NCBI GenBank assembly: GCA_016792685.1
Contig: JAEULQ010000135.1
Coordinates: forward strand, 1 to 62,744
Direction of reading: 5' to 3'
Origin: Tabrizicola sp.
Lineage (GTDB): Bacteria > Pseudomonadota > Alphaproteobacteria > Rhodobacterales > Rhodobacteraceae
Length of the DNA: 62,744 bases
Positions 1 through 9,288 of this stretch are shown here, in pieces (within the stretch, counting starts at the first letter, position 1; each line of letters opens with the position of its first letter). The position numbers and the translations under genes were made by a program. The notes under the pieces were generated by a model that was not told the DNA's origin, did not search any database, and worked only from the letters and a program-made list of their open reading frames with translations.

Positions 1-171
1 GCGGGTCAGGCTCTTGAAGGCCTTGGCACGGATCAGGATCCGGAAATGGCTTTCCCCCGAGCCGTCATCGCCCGCATGACCGGCATGTCGGTGGCTTTCA
101 TTCACGACCTCCAGCCGATCCGGCGCGAAAGCCGCAGTCAAGCGGGCCTCGATCTCGTCCTTCACCGTCAT
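1..171 (-). CDS. bolA: BolA family protein (3' end cut off by window edge)
   Basis: The 57 visible residues begin MTVKDEIEARL and continue through an ESHRHAGH stretch and SHFRILI. This is the start of a BolA/IbaG fold, with the conserved SH..H region and the beginning of the class-II KH-like core. BolA proteins partner with monothiol glutaredoxins in Fe-S cluster handling or act as regulators. Which branch this one belongs to cannot be told, because the C-terminal half lies outside the window. It is divergent from the J-domain gene, and the 74-bp gap between them must hold both promoters. The family call is confident. Confidence 0.85.
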   Translation of the reverse strand, partial: MTVKDEIEARLTAAFAPDRLEVVNESHRHAGHAGDDGSGESHFRILIRAKAFKSLTR

Positions 172-245
172 GTCAGTCGTGCCCCCTTCAATCCGCCGGG
201 AAAACCCCTAAACTCGTGGCCCCGAGTCGGAAAGGCCTCCTTCGC

Positions 246-878
246 ATGACCAGTCGTCCGCCCTTCGAATTCGATCTCCGCGTTTCTGCGGACAAGAAGC
301 GCAAGAAGACCGGCCGCCGCGGCATGTCGGGGGCTTTCGAGACGGCCGACCGGCCCTGCGACTATCCGGGTTGCAAAGAGGCGGCGGCCTACCGCGCGCC
401 GAAGTCCCCGGACCTGCTGGATGAGTTCTTCTGGTTCTGCAAGGACCACATCCGCGAATACAATCTTAAGTGGAATTTCTTCAACGGCACGACGGATGAG
501 GAATTCCAGAAGTTCCTGGACAAGGACCGGCTTTGGGGCCGCGAGACGAAACCCTTCAGCCGCCAGGGCGATGGCAATGCCTGGGCGCGGCTGGGGGTAA
601 ACGACCCGATGGCGCTTCTGGGGGAAAAGGCAACGCAGAACCCTGGGCGCCCGACCTCTGCCGCGACACGAAAGCTGCCGCCGACCGAACGCAAGGCGAT
701 CGAGATCCTGGACGCGCGGGACACGATGTCGAAGACCGAGATCCGCAAGGTCTACAAGGGGCTGATCAAGGTCCTGCACCCCGACATGAACGGCGGAGAC
801 CGCAGCCACGAAGAGCAGCTGCAGGAAGTGGTCTGGGCCTGGGACCAGCTGAAGGACAGCCGATATTTCCGCGACTAG
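246..878 (+). CDS. J-domain (DnaJ-class) protein with C-terminal J domain
   Basis: This 210-aa protein has the J domain at its C-terminus, roughly residues 145-208. It carries the HPD tripeptide (KVLHPDMNGGD) that stimulates Hsp70 ATPase, followed by a helix with QLQEVVWAWDQLKD. The N-terminal half has a Cys/His cluster (C-x4-C, then C-x2-H in WFCKDHIREYN) that could bind a metal. It lacks the G/F and zinc-finger repeats of true DnaJ. The ATG at 246 is preferred over upstream in-frame starts because the family begins near MTSRPPFEFDLRV. The client or partner is unknown. Confidence 0.85.
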   Translation: MTSRPPFEFDLRVSADKKRKKTGRRGMSGAFETADRPCDYPGCKEAAAYRAPKSPDLLDEFFWFCKDHIREYNLKWNFFNGTTDEEFQKFLDKDRLWGRETKPFSRQGDGNAWARLGVNDPMALLGEKATQNPGRPTSAATRKLPPTERKAIEILDARDTMSKTEIRKVYKGLIKVLHPDMNGGDRSHEEQLQEVVWAWDQLKDSRYFRD

Positions 879-881
879 GGC

Positions 882-1298
882 TTAGCTTGGCAGCAGGGGC
901 TTTCGGCGGGTCAGGACCAGAATGGCCTGAGTCAGGGTCATGCTTGCCAGCCAGACGGCAAGAACGGGCGGCGAGGTCAGAAGCGCCTGACTGACAGCCA
1001 TCGGGCCAAGGATCACGCCCGCCGGAGTCATGCCCAGGCTGAGGTCGAGGCCTAGACCAGCCACTGCCGCGCCGGTGAATGTGGCAAGGCAGGCGCCCAG
1101 AAGGAACTGACCGATGCCCTTTCGGCCAGTCTGTCCAAAGCAGTCCGCGAAAAGATAGCCCGTCCCCCCTGCCCCGACCGTGGCAGCCAGGAGCAAGGGC
1201 CAGTCGTAGGTCAAGTCTGACCCAACCATTGTCAGCATGACGAAGAATCCCGAGGCGCCGATCAGAAGGGCAGCAACTGGGCGGTGCATCGGCAACAT
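882..1298 (-). CDS. Hypothetical integral membrane protein
   Basis: This 138-aa protein is very hydrophobic, with about four predicted membrane segments: around AALLIGASGFFVMLTMVG, PLLLAATVGAGGTGYLF, FLLGACLATFTGAAVAGL and VLAVWLASMTLTQAILVL. No family motif was recognised. The ATG at 1298 is chosen because an AAAGGA ribosome-binding site lies about 10 nt upstream; an in-frame upstream start at 1343 would add a non-hydrophobic extension. It is convergent with the J-domain gene (3-bp gap) and lies downstream of msrB on the same strand. Confidence 0.55.
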   Translation of the reverse strand: MLPMHRPVAALLIGASGFFVMLTMVGSDLTYDWPLLLAATVGAGGTGYLFADCFGQTGRKGIGQFLLGACLATFTGAAVAGLGLDLSLGMTPAGVILGPMAVSQALLTSPPVLAVWLASMTLTQAILVLTRRKPLLPS

Positions 1299-1385
1299 TC
1301 GATCTTGTCCTTTGTGGTGCAAGATCGGTCTAGCCCAAGCCATCGGCAGGCCTTGCGCAGCGCTTGTGCAGGAGATGCGCAGACC

Positions 1386-1847
1386 TCAGGCTGCGACAAA
1401 CCTCAGCGCCACACCGTTCATGCAATAGCGCAGGCCCGTGGGCGGGGGGCCATCCTCGAAGACATGGCCGAAATGGCCACCGCAGCGGCGGCAGTGGACT
1501 TCGGTGCGGGCACCGAAAAGCCCGCCGTCCTCGCGGGTGCGGATGGCGTCGGGCAAGGGCTCCCAGAACGAAGGCCAGCCGGTCCCGCTGTCATATTTGG
1601 TCTCGGACGAGAAGACCGGCAGGTCACAGCCCGCGCAATGGTAGGTGCCCGCGCGTTTCTCGCCGTCAAGCGGGCTGGTGCCGGGGCGTTCAGTCGCCTC
1701 TTCCCGCAGGACGCGGTAGGCGAGGTCGGAAAGCTTTGCCCGCCATTCTGCCTCGGTCAGGGTGAACTCGAAGCTTTCATTGGCCAAGGCGCGGTGCCCG
1801 ACAAGGCCAAGCGCGGCTGAGACAAGAAGAAACTGGCGGCGGAACAT
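1386..1847 (-). CDS. msrB: Peptide-methionine (R)-S-oxide reductase, exported
   Basis: MsrB reduces methionine-R-sulfoxide in proteins. The 153-aa sequence has the full MsrB signature. It shows two zinc-binding CxxC pairs (CAGC and CRRC), the substrate-pocket motif SGTGWPSFW, HFGHVFEDGP, and the catalytic cysteine in RYCMNG. The first about 22 residues (MFRRQFLLVSAALGLVG...A) form a signal peptide with two arginines, so the enzyme probably acts in the periplasm. No fused MsrA domain is present. It sits divergently upstream of cobS, about 175 bp away. Confidence 0.93.
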   Translation of the reverse strand: MFRRQFLLVSAALGLVGHRALANESFEFTLTEAEWRAKLSDLAYRVLREEATERPGTSPLDGEKRAGTYHCAGCDLPVFSSETKYDSGTGWPSFWEPLPDAIRTREDGGLFGARTEVHCRRCGGHFGHVFEDGPPPTGLRYCMNGVALRFVAA

Positions 1848-2021
1848 GGCTGATCCTTTCGATGTGGCCCGATCCTAGCCCGGATCTCTGTTACAAGCTG
1901 GCAAGAGCGCGTGAGCTCACGCGATTGCGATGGTCGCCCATGCCGCAGGCTTCCCCTTGAACCCCCCCGCGGAATGTTCCAAGGATGGACCCGCGCCGGG
2001 CACAGGGTTCGGCGGCAAGCG

Positions 2022-3008
2022 ATGGACAAGACGATGCTGGATCAGGCGATGAAACCGACCGAGGAAGTCTCGGTCCGCGATGTGTTCGGGATCGACACCG
2101 ACATGCGCGTCAAGGGCTTCGCCGAGCGGACCGACCGCGTGCCCGAGATCGACCCAACTTACAAGTTCGACCCCGACACGACCTTGGCGATCCTTGCGGG
2201 CTTTGCCTATAACCGCCGGGTAATGATCCAGGGCTATCACGGCACGGGGAAATCCACGCATATCGAGCAGGTCGCGGCCAGGCTGAACTGGCCTTGCGTG
2301 CGGGTCAACCTTGACAGCCACATCAGCCGGATCGACCTGATCGGCAAGGACGCGATCAAGCTGCGCGACGGCAAGCAGGTGACCGAGTTCCACGAGGGCA
2401 TCCTGCCCTGGGCGCTGCGTAACCCCGTCGCGATCGTCTTCGACGAATATGACGCGGGCCGGGCGGACGTGATGTTCGTGATCCAGCGCGTGCTTGAGCA
2501 TGACGGAAAGCTGACGCTTCTGGACCAGAACGAGATCATCACCCCGCACCCGTCGTTCCGCCTGTTTGCCACATCGAACACGGTGGGTCTCGGGGACACG
2601 ACGGGGCTTTACCACGGCGTTCAGCAGATCAACCAGGCGCAGATGGACCGCTGGTCACTGGTCGCGACGCTGAACTATCTGTCGCATGACGCCGAAGCTG
2701 CGATCGTTCTGGCCAAGTCGCCGCATTACAACACCGAAAAGGGCCGCAAGACCATCTCGCAGATGGTGACCGTGGCGGACCTGACCCGGACGGCATTCAT
2801 GAACGGCGACCTTTCGACGGTCATGTCCCCCCGGACCGTGCTGAACTGGGCCGCCAACGCCGAGATCTTCCGCAATGTCGGTTATGCCTTCCGCCTCACC
2901 TTCCTCAACAAATGCGACGAGCTGGAACGCCAGACCGTGGCCGAGTTCTACCAGCGCTGCTTTGCCGAGGAGCTGCCGGAGAGCGCAGCCAGCATGGCGA
3001 TGAAGTGA
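2022..3008 (+). CDS. cobS: Cobaltochelatase subunit CobS
   Basis: CobS is the AAA+ ATPase subunit of the aerobic, ATP-dependent cobaltochelatase CobNST, which inserts cobalt into hydrogenobyrinic acid a,c-diamide. The 328-aa product has a Walker A motif (GYHGTGKST, about residue 70), Walker B ([11 protein letters not shown]) and the sensor-1 region FRLFATSNT. The length matches known CobS (about 330 aa). The ATG at 2022 (MDKTMLDQ) gives the family-typical N-terminus; the open frame upstream has no CobS homology. cobT follows 1.7 kb downstream on the same strand. cobN is not in the window. Confidence 0.95.
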   Translation: MDKTMLDQAMKPTEEVSVRDVFGIDTDMRVKGFAERTDRVPEIDPTYKFDPDTTLAILAGFAYNRRVMIQGYHGTGKSTHIEQVAARLNWPCVRVNLDSHISRIDLIGKDAIKLRDGKQVTEFHEGILPWALRNPVAIVFDEYDAGRADVMFVIQRVLEHDGKLTLLDQNEIITPHPSFRLFATSNTVGLGDTTGLYHGVQQINQAQMDRWSLVATLNYLSHDAEAAIVLAKSPHYNTEKGRKTISQMVTVADLTRTAFMNGDLSTVMSPRTVLNWAANAEIFRNVGYAFRLTFLNKCDELERQTVAEFYQRCFAEELPESAASMAMK

Positions 3009-3025
3009 TGGGGGAGGCGCGGGCA

Positions 3026-3448
3026 ATGCGGCTGGCGATGCTACTGGCGGTCGGTGCGCTGTCCGCCTGTGTCGAACCAGCGAAGCAAAAGGCCAGCGAA
3101 CCGAGTTCGTGCCAGGTGTCCGCTGTAGTCGATGGCGATACGGTCAATCTCTCGTGTGACGGCGGGGCGGTCTTTACCGCGCGGCTGACGGGATTTGATG
3201 CCCCCGAAACGGCGAAGGCGTCGTGCCCTGCAGAACGTGCCGCTGGGCTGAGGGCCCGGCATGCCTTGTCGCGCCTTGTCAATTCTGGACCGGTCACCGC
3301 GGCCCGTCCAACGGGCGGTGAAAGCGAGGGGCGACCGTTGATCGCGCTGGAGATCGGCGGGCTGGACGTAGCGCGGGCGATGATCGCTGAGGGCCATGCC
3401 GTGGCCTTTGACGGGGTGACTTATCCTGACTGGTGCGAAAGGCTCTAG
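3026..3448 (+). CDS. Thermonuclease-like (SNase) lipoprotein
   Basis: This 140-aa protein starts with a lipoprotein signal (MRLAMLLAVGALSAC, lipobox LSAC). A staphylococcal-nuclease fold follows: VVDGDTVNL, then RLTGFDAPET, which carries the family Arg, Asp and Glu of the active site, then GRPLIALEIGGLDVARAMIAEGHAVAF. A strong GGGGGAGG ribosome-binding site at about 3010-3017 supports the ATG at 3026. An alternative ATG at 3008 overlaps the cobS stop. It is co-directional with cobS and may be read with it. The likely role is an envelope-anchored nuclease or a degenerate SNase-fold protein; activity is not certain. Confidence 0.75.
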   Translation: MRLAMLLAVGALSACVEPAKQKASEPSSCQVSAVVDGDTVNLSCDGGAVFTARLTGFDAPETAKASCPAERAAGLRARHALSRLVNSGPVTAARPTGGESEGRPLIALEIGGLDVARAMIAEGHAVAFDGVTYPDWCERL

Positions 3449-3468
3449 CCCCGGGCGCAATAACGCGT

Positions 3469-3492
3469 TCAGGGGCGATCACCCGCCCCTGA
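3469..3492. terminator. Hairpin between convergent genes
   Basis: A perfect 9-bp stem (TCAGGGGCG paired with CGCCCCTGA, 6-nt loop) sits in the 61-bp gap between the convergent nuclease and FMN reductase genes. There is no T-tract, so it is a candidate bidirectional terminator or mRNA 3'-end stabiliser rather than a classical intrinsic terminator. Confidence 0.45.
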
Positions 3493-3509
3493 CGGTTCAC
3501 GCCCGCTGA

Positions 3510-4094
3510 TCAGCCGCGGGCGGCCTTGGTGGCGTTGGCCCACCAGACAACGTCATCCAGCATGGCCTTGGCCGAACCCGTGATGCCGGCTTCGATATCG
3601 GCAAGGTTGCCCGAACCGCCAAAGCCCGGATGCACCCGGAAGAAATCACTGCCGCCAATGTGGACGGAGTTGCGGACCGGAACCATCTGCAATTCCACCC
3701 CGATCATGCGCAGATGCGCCAGCGCCGAGGTGCCGCCCATCGAGCCGTAAGCCACGGCACCGAAAGGCTTCCGCGCCCATTCGACATAGGCCTGATCAAG
3801 GGCGTTCTTCAGCGCTGCGGTGATCGAACGGTTGTATTCGGCCACGACGAAGATGTAGCCGTCAAATTCCGCCAGCTTCTTCTGCCACTTCTGGGCCACC
3901 GGATCCTGCGTGGGCGCCCAGGCGTTCGAGGCAACCTCGGCGAAGAAAGGCATCGGGTAGTCGCGAAGATCGACCACCTCGACAGTCAGATCCCCCCGGG
4001 CTTCGGCCTGTGCCTTGATCCAGGCGGTCGGAATGTCGGCAAAGCGGGTCGGGCGGGTCGACGATACGATGATCGCGATTTTCGGGGTGGCCAT
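3510..4094 (-). CDS. NADPH-dependent FMN reductase family protein
   Basis: This 194-aa flavodoxin-fold protein belongs to the NADPH-dependent FMN reductase (ArsH/YieF/ChrR-like) family. It begins KIAIIVSSTRPTRFADIPTAWI, a phosphate-binding loop with serine and threonine. It has the conserved AEYNRSITAALKNALDQAY segment that contacts the flavin, then AYGSMGGTSALAHLR. Likely chemistry is reduction of flavins, quinones or azo compounds with NAD(P)H. It lies between cobS and cobT. Flavin reductases can serve the cob(II)yrinate reduction step, but nothing in the sequence proves that role here. Confidence 0.85.
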   Translation of the reverse strand: MATPKIAIIVSSTRPTRFADIPTAWIKAQAEARGDLTVEVVDLRDYPMPFFAEVASNAWAPTQDPVAQKWQKKLAEFDGYIFVVAEYNRSITAALKNALDQAYVEWARKPFGAVAYGSMGGTSALAHLRMIGVELQMVPVRNSVHIGGSDFFRVHPGFGGSGNLADIEAGITGSAKAMLDDVVWWANATKAARG

Positions 4095-4211
4095 GGTGGG
4101 GATCCTTTCGGGTTAATCCAATTCGCCCTACCTATCTGATGGCGCCCACCCTCCTTGCAATTCTGCACACGTGCGCTGATTGTGTTCGAGCCTGCACATA
4201 TCGCAGGCGGG

Positions 4212-4601
4212 CTATTGCCCTTCGTAAGGACCACCCTCGGCTGCAAGGGCCTCGAACCAGCACATCTTGGCAGTGCCGGTCAGGATTTCATCGACCTCTT
4301 CGGGAGTGGCCGGCGCATCACCCTCGAACTTGGGGTCACGGTAAAAGGCAAGCGTTTCGGCAAACCGCGTCTCGAACGCAGTCTGATCGGCTTCGGTCGC
4401 CTTCATCGCAATCAGGCGGGACCAGAACACCATCTCCTGCGCGAATTTGGCCGGGTCCTGGGTGCCGTTCAGTTCCACATCGACGACCGAATAGGCCATG
4501 CAGGTCAGGGCATCATCATGCGAGAAATTGGGAAGGAGTTCCTCGGCCCCGGCGATCTGCGCAGCGCAAAGTGCAAAGGGAAGCAGGACGGTCGCACGCA
4601 T
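4212..4601 (-). CDS. Hypothetical periplasmic protein
   Basis: This 129-aa protein has a clear Sec signal peptide ([19 protein letters not shown], cleavage after AGA). Two cysteines in the mature part (DALTCMAYS and AKMCWFEAL) could form a disulfide. The rest is helical and polar. No family was recognised. It is divergent from cobT; the roughly 130-bp gap between them holds both promoters. Confidence 0.6.
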   Translation of the reverse strand: MRATVLLPFALCAAQIAGAEELLPNFSHDDALTCMAYSVVDVELNGTQDPAKFAQEMVFWSRLIAMKATEADQTAFETRFAETLAFYRDPKFEGDAPATPEEVDEILTGTAKMCWFEALAAEGGPYEGQ

Positions 4602-4731
4602 GGGTACTCCTTTCCGGGCGATGGTTCTGCTGGCCTACCGGGCGGGGCTCTGCGAATCCAGTCAGCTTTTCCTGTCCCAAGGCTACCTCCCGGTCTTGCC
4701 GAGCCGCAGCCGGGGTGCTTTACCTGAGGCC

Positions 4732-6603
4732 ATGAGCAAGCCCAGCGACAATCCCGCCGATCCGTTCAAGAAGGCCCTGGCCGAGGCCACCCGCACCATG
4801 GCGGATGACCCGGAGATGACCGTCACCTATTCGGTCGACCCGGCAGGCATGAACAAGGAAGGCGTCCGCCTGCCTCAGGTCAGCCGCCGGATGACGCGGG
4901 ACGAAGTGCTCCTTGCCCGCGGCACGGCAGACGCCTTTGCCCTGCGGCGGAAATACCATGACGAGGGGGTTGCAGCCCGTTATGCGCCGACCGGCCCCCT
5001 GGCGCGGGACATCTATGACGCGATGGAAAACGCCCGTTGCGAGGCGGTAGGCGCGCGCGCCATGCCGGGCACGGCAGGGAACATCGAGGCCAAGATCGCG
5101 CATGAGGCCGACCGCAAGGGTTATGGTCAGGTGACCCAGGCCTCGGAAGTGCCCTTGCCGGTGGCAGCGGGCTATCTGGTCCGCCAACTGGCGACGGGGC
5201 GGCCGCTGCCGAAGTCGGCGGAACACGCGGCTGATCTCTGGCGTGGCTTTGTCGAGGAGCAGGCAGGCGAAACGCTGTCAAACCTCGACCATGTGCTGGC
5301 AGATCAGGCGGCCTTTGCACGCCTGGCGCGGAAGGTGATTGCCGATCTCGGCTATGGCGACCAGCTGGGGGATGACCCCGACGCACCGCAGGACGACCCA
5401 GGCGACGATCAGGCCGAAGAGGATCAGGACAGCCCGGATTCCGCCGGCGAAGAGCAAGAGGAAAGCGAGGACGCCGAGGCATCCCCAGAGCGGAGCCAGG
5501 AAGAACAGCAGGACCAGAATCAGGCGCAAGTCACGATGGAAGACAGCGCCGACATGGAACAGGGCGACGAGGCCGAGCTGCCGGACGGCGAAGCGCCGCT
5601 CGAGCCGCCTCCCCCTGCCCCGCATTCCGACGCCGATCCGAACTATACCGTCTACACCACGGATTTCGACGAAGAGATCAAGGCCGAGGAGCTTGCCGAA
5701 CCTGCCGAGCTTGAACGCCTGCGCGCCTACCTTGACCAGCAGCTTGAGCCCCTGAAAGGGGCCGTCAGCCGCCTGGCCAACAAGCTGCAGCGGCGTTTGC
5801 AGGCGCAGCAGAACCGCAGTTGGGAATTCGACAAGGAGGAAGGCATCCTTGATGCCGGACGTCTGGCGCGGGTGGTGGCCAACCCGACGACGCCGCTTTC
5901 CTTCAAATGGGAGAAGGATACCGAATTCCGCGACACCTGCGTGACGCTGCTTCTGGACAATTCCGGCTCGATGCGGGGGCGGCCGATCTCGATCGCGGCG
6001 ATCTGCGCCGATGTGCTGGCCCGGACATTGGAACGCTGCTCGGTCAAGGTCGAGATCCTGGGTTTCACCACGCGGGCCTGGAAAGGCGGACAGTCGCGCG
6101 AACGCTGGCTTGCACAGGGTCGGCCGCAGATGCCGGGGCGGCTGAACGACCTGCGTCACATCATCTACAAATCGGCCGATGCACCCTGGCGGCGGGTCCG
6201 GCCGAACCTTGGGCTGATGATGAAAGAGGGCCTGCTGAAGGAAAACATCGACGGCGAAGCGCTGGAATGGGCGCATCGCCGGTCGCTGGGGCGGCCCGAG
6301 GCGCGGAAAATCCTGATGGTGATTTCGGACGGGGCGCCGGTCGACGATTCGACCCTGTCGGTCAACCCGGCGAATTACCTCGAGAAACACCTCCGCGACG
6401 TGATCGCGATGGTGGAACGCCGTCGGCAGGTGGAACTGATCGCCATCGGCATCGGGCATGATGTCACTCGCTATTACCAGCGCGCCGTGACGATCACCGA
6501 TGTCGAACAACTGGCTGGCGCGATGACCGAGCAGTTGGCTGCCCTCTTCGAGGTGGATCCGAAGAAACGCGCACGCGCCCTGAACCTGCGTCGCGCGGGT
6601 TGA
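4732..6603 (+). CDS. cobT: Cobaltochelatase subunit CobT
   Basis: CobT pairs with the CobS AAA+ ring and CobN in aerobic cobalt chelation. The 623-aa product has the family architecture. There is an N-terminal domain, then a long acidic Glu/Asp/Gln-rich linker (about residues 210-300), then a C-terminal VWA domain with an intact MIDAS motif ([10 protein letters not shown], about residue 410). The length agrees with known CobT (about 630 aa). The ATG at 4732 ([16 protein letters not shown]) is chosen because the open upstream frame overlaps the divergent gene and lacks homology. Aminopeptidase P follows after 16 bp. Confidence 0.95.
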   Translation: MSKPSDNPADPFKKALAEATRTMADDPEMTVTYSVDPAGMNKEGVRLPQVSRRMTRDEVLLARGTADAFALRRKYHDEGVAARYAPTGPLARDIYDAMENARCEAVGARAMPGTAGNIEAKIAHEADRKGYGQVTQASEVPLPVAAGYLVRQLATGRPLPKSAEHAADLWRGFVEEQAGETLSNLDHVLADQAAFARLARKVIADLGYGDQLGDDPDAPQDDPGDDQAEEDQDSPDSAGEEQEESEDAEASPERSQEEQQDQNQAQVTMEDSADMEQGDEAELPDGEAPLEPPPPAPHSDADPNYTVYTTDFDEEIKAEELAEPAELERLRAYLDQQLEPLKGAVSRLANKLQRRLQAQQNRSWEFDKEEGILDAGRLARVVANPTTPLSFKWEKDTEFRDTCVTLLLDNSGSMRGRPISIAAICADVLARTLERCSVKVEILGFTTRAWKGGQSRERWLAQGRPQMPGRLNDLRHIIYKSADAPWRRVRPNLGLMMKEGLLKENIDGEALEWAHRRSLGRPEARKILMVISDGAPVDDSTLSVNPANYLEKHLRDVIAMVERRRQVELIAIGIGHDVTRYYQRAVTITDVEQLAGAMTEQLAALFEVDPKKRARALNLRRAG

Positions 6604-6619
6604 ACCAAAGGACCTTGTT

Positions 6620-8419
6620 ATGTTTCAGACCTTTGACAGCACAGCCATGCCCGAACAGGGTCCGCCGCGCCTGGCGGCCTTGCGGAAGGAACTTACCGCA
6701 CGGGGCCTTTCGGGCTTCATCGTGCCCCGCGCCGATGTCCATCAGGGTGAATACGTCGCGGTGCGCGACGAAAGGCTTCGCTGGCTGACCAGCTTCACGG
6801 GATCTGCCGGGTTCTGCATTGCCCTTCCGGACGTGGCGGGGGTGTTCATCGACGGGCGCTACCGCACCCAGATCAAGGGTCAGGTGGACCTGAAGGTCTT
6901 CACCCCGGTGCCGTGGCCCGAGGTCAAGCCTGGCGACTGGCTGCGTGAGCATCTGTCTGCTGGCCGGGTGGGATTTGACCCCTGGCTGCATACGGCGGAT
7001 GAGATCGAAAAGCTGGAACGCGCACTTGAAGGGTCGGGCATTTCGGCCGTGGCGGTCGATGCAAACCCGATCGACCTGCTCTGGACTGACGCTCCCGCTC
7101 CGCACATTGGCAAGGCTTTCGTTCACCCCGAGGCGCTGGCGGGCGAAAGCTCGGGAGCCAAGCGCGCGCGGCTGGCGCAAGACCTGCGGTCGGCGGGACA
7201 AAAGGTTGCCGTCCTGACGCTGCCCGATTCGATCTGCTGGCTTCTGAACATCCGCGGCGACGATGTGCCGAAGAACCCGGTCCTTCATGCCTTTGCGCTG
7301 CTTGGCGATGATGCGCGGCTGACGCTTTACACCAACCCCGCCAAGCTTGACGCTGAAGTCCGCGCGCATATTGGCGCAGAGGTCGCCATCCGACCAATCG
7401 AGACTTTTGCGTCGGATCTGGCCGGGCTTTCGGGTGTCGTCCGGGTCGACAAGGCCTCGGCGCCGCTGGCAGTGTCGACGATCCTGCGCAAGGCTGGGGC
7501 AGAGGTGCAGTGGGGCGATGATCCCTGCCGCCTGCCGAAGGCACGAAAGAACGCGGCCGAGATCCAGGCCTCACGGGAAGCGCACCTGCGTGATGGTGCC
7601 GCGATGGCAGAGTTCCTGTGCTGGCTGGACAACGAGGCGCCAAAGGGTGGCCTGACCGAGATTTCCGTGGTTCAGGCGCTGGAAGGTTTCCGGCGGGCGA
7701 CGAATGCCCTGCATAACATCAGCTTCGACACGATCTCCTGCGCGGGGCCGAACGGCGCAATCATGCACTACCGCGTCACAGAGGAGACCAACCGCCCGGT
7801 GCGGTCGGGAGAGCTTTTCCTGGTGGATTCCGGGGCCCAGTACCAGGACGGGACGACCGACATCACCCGGACTATCGCCATTGGCGACCCCGGCGAAGAA
7901 GCGCGCGCCTGCTATACCAGGGTCTTGCAGGGCCTGATCGCGGTCAGCCGCGTCCGCTTTCCCAAGGGTCTGCCGGGCCGCGACATCGACTCGCTTGCCC
8001 GGTTTCCGCTTTGGCTCGCCGGGCAGGACTTTGACCACGGCACGGGGCATGGGGTCGGATCGTTCCTCAGCGTGCACGAAGGGCCGCAGCGGATCAGCCG
8101 GGTGTCGGAGATACCGCTTGAGCCGGGAATGATCCTGTCGAACGAGCCGGGCTACTATCGCGAGGGTGCCTTCGGCATCCGGCTGGAAAACCTGATGGTC
8201 GTTGAGGATGCGCTGCCGCTTGGCGACAACCGCCCGCAGCTTTCGTTCGAGACGCTGACCTGGGTGCCCTTTGACCGGCGCCTTGTGCTGGCGGCCGAAC
8301 TTGCACCGGGCGAACGGACCTGGCTGAATGGCTACCATGCTGCCGTGCTGGAAAAGCTTGCCCCGCGGGTCACGAAAGATACCTTGGACTGGTTGAGGGC
8401 CGCCTGCGCCCCGATCTGA
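6620..8419 (+). CDS. pepP: Xaa-Pro aminopeptidase (M24B, long form)
   Basis: This 599-aa metallopeptidase releases N-terminal residues preceding proline. It has two creatinase-type N-terminal domains and a C-terminal pita-bread M24 domain. The metal ligands are visible: two Asp in FLVDSGAQYQDGTTDITRT, His in GTGHGVGSFLSVHEGP, Glu in LSNEPGYY and Glu in GIRLENLMV. The three-domain length matches the eukaryotic-type APP1 family rather than the 440-aa E. coli PepP. It is 16 bp after cobT and 10 bp before DUF427, so the three may be cotranscribed. Confidence 0.92.
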   Translation: MFQTFDSTAMPEQGPPRLAALRKELTARGLSGFIVPRADVHQGEYVAVRDERLRWLTSFTGSAGFCIALPDVAGVFIDGRYRTQIKGQVDLKVFTPVPWPEVKPGDWLREHLSAGRVGFDPWLHTADEIEKLERALEGSGISAVAVDANPIDLLWTDAPAPHIGKAFVHPEALAGESSGAKRARLAQDLRSAGQKVAVLTLPDSICWLLNIRGDDVPKNPVLHAFALLGDDARLTLYTNPAKLDAEVRAHIGAEVAIRPIETFASDLAGLSGVVRVDKASAPLAVSTILRKAGAEVQWGDDPCRLPKARKNAAEIQASREAHLRDGAAMAEFLCWLDNEAPKGGLTEISVVQALEGFRRATNALHNISFDTISCAGPNGAIMHYRVTEETNRPVRSGELFLVDSGAQYQDGTTDITRTIAIGDPGEEARACYTRVLQGLIAVSRVRFPKGLPGRDIDSLARFPLWLAGQDFDHGTGHGVGSFLSVHEGPQRISRVSEIPLEPGMILSNEPGYYREGAFGIRLENLMVVEDALPLGDNRPQLSFETLTWVPFDRRLVLAAELAPGERTWLNGYHAAVLEKLAPRVTKDTLDWLRAACAPI

Positions 8420-8429
8420 GGAGGAACGG

Positions 8430-8771
8430 ATGGCAAGCCACATCACCATTTCCCCGATTTCTGGTCCGGTCACAGTGACCGCGGGCGCCACGCGGATTGG
8501 CCAAAGCGACCGGGCGCTCGAACTGCGGGAGGGCAGCTATCCGCCGGTCATCTATGTCCCGCGCGACGACGTCGACATGGACAAGCTGGAGAAGACCACG
8601 CGGGCCACGACCTGCCCCTGGAAAGGCCAGGCGAGCTATTATTCGGTCAAGGCGCCGGATGGCCTGCTGGAAAACGCGGTCTGGTCTTATGAGTCGCCCC
8701 TGCCCGAGATGGGGGCGATTGCCGGGCATCTGGCCTTCTACCCGGACAAGGTCACGGTCACGCGCGGCTAG
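8430..8771 (+). CDS. DUF427 family protein
   Basis: This 113-aa small beta-rich protein matches DUF427. Conserved features visible are the YPPVIYVPRDDV strand and the TTCPWKGQASYYSV motif with its cysteine, followed by NAVWSYESPLPEM and LAFYPDKVTV. The function of the family is not established. A GAGGAACGG ribosome-binding site precedes the ATG. The last 14 bp overlap the 3' end of the convergent sufE gene. Confidence 0.9.
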   Translation: MASHITISPISGPVTVTAGATRIGQSDRALELREGSYPPVIYVPRDDVDMDKLEKTTRATTCPWKGQASYYSVKAPDGLLENAVWSYESPLPEMGAIAGHLAFYPDKVTVTRG

Positions 8772-9168
8772 CAGCCTCTTCGCGGATGCGGGCCACCATG
8801 GCGCGAAGGCCGTTCGACCGCTGGCTGGAAAGATGGTCGTTCAGGCCAAGGCGGCCAAGCTCGGCCGTTGCGTCGACCTTGGCAACCTCGGCCAGGGGAA
8901 GGCCTGAGTAAAGCGCGTGCAGGACCGCAATCAGGCCGCGAACGATCAGCGCGTCGCTATCTCCCTGAAAATCAAAGCGATTACCCTCGATCATCGGGCG
9001 AAGCCAAACCTGGCTGGCACAGCCCTGGACCTTCAGCGTGGGAACCTTGAAACTGTCGTCCAGGGGCGGCATCGCTTTGCCAAGCTCGATGACATGGCGA
9101 TAGCGCTCCTCCCAGTCCTCAAGGAATTCGAAGGTCTCTGCGATCTCTTCAAAGGCTTCGGTTGCCAT
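8758..9168 (-). CDS. sufE: SufE family sulfur acceptor protein
   Basis: SufE accepts persulfide sulfur from the cysteine desulfurase SufS for Fe-S cluster assembly. The 136-aa protein shows the family core: IAETFEFLEDWEERYRHVIELGK, and the active-site cysteine in VQGCASQVWL. The start at 9168 (MATEAFEEIAETF) fits the family N-terminus; an upstream in-frame start would add a 28-residue low-complexity extension. No other suf gene is in the window. Its 3' end overlaps DUF427 by 14 bp in convergent orientation. Confidence 0.92.
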   Translation of the reverse strand: MATEAFEEIAETFEFLEDWEERYRHVIELGKAMPPLDDSFKVPTLKVQGCASQVWLRPMIEGNRFDFQGDSDALIVRGLIAVLHALYSGLPLAEVAKVDATAELGRLGLNDHLSSQRSNGLRAMVARIREEAASRA

Positions 9169-9288
9169 GGCCCTGCTCCGTGCTGAGGCTGAGGTATGCC
9201 GGTCAAGGCCAAAGGTCCAGCCCAGAGAAGCGCTTTTCAAACGCGGTGCCATCGGCTACCCAAGGGGCAGTCGTTCAGGAAAGCCGCC

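Noticed and set aside
3510-4094. FMN reductase as the cob(II)yrinate reductase of cobalamin synthesis
   Set aside because: The position between cobS and cobT is suggestive, but the sequence shows only the general NADPH-FMN reductase family; kept as a generic call.
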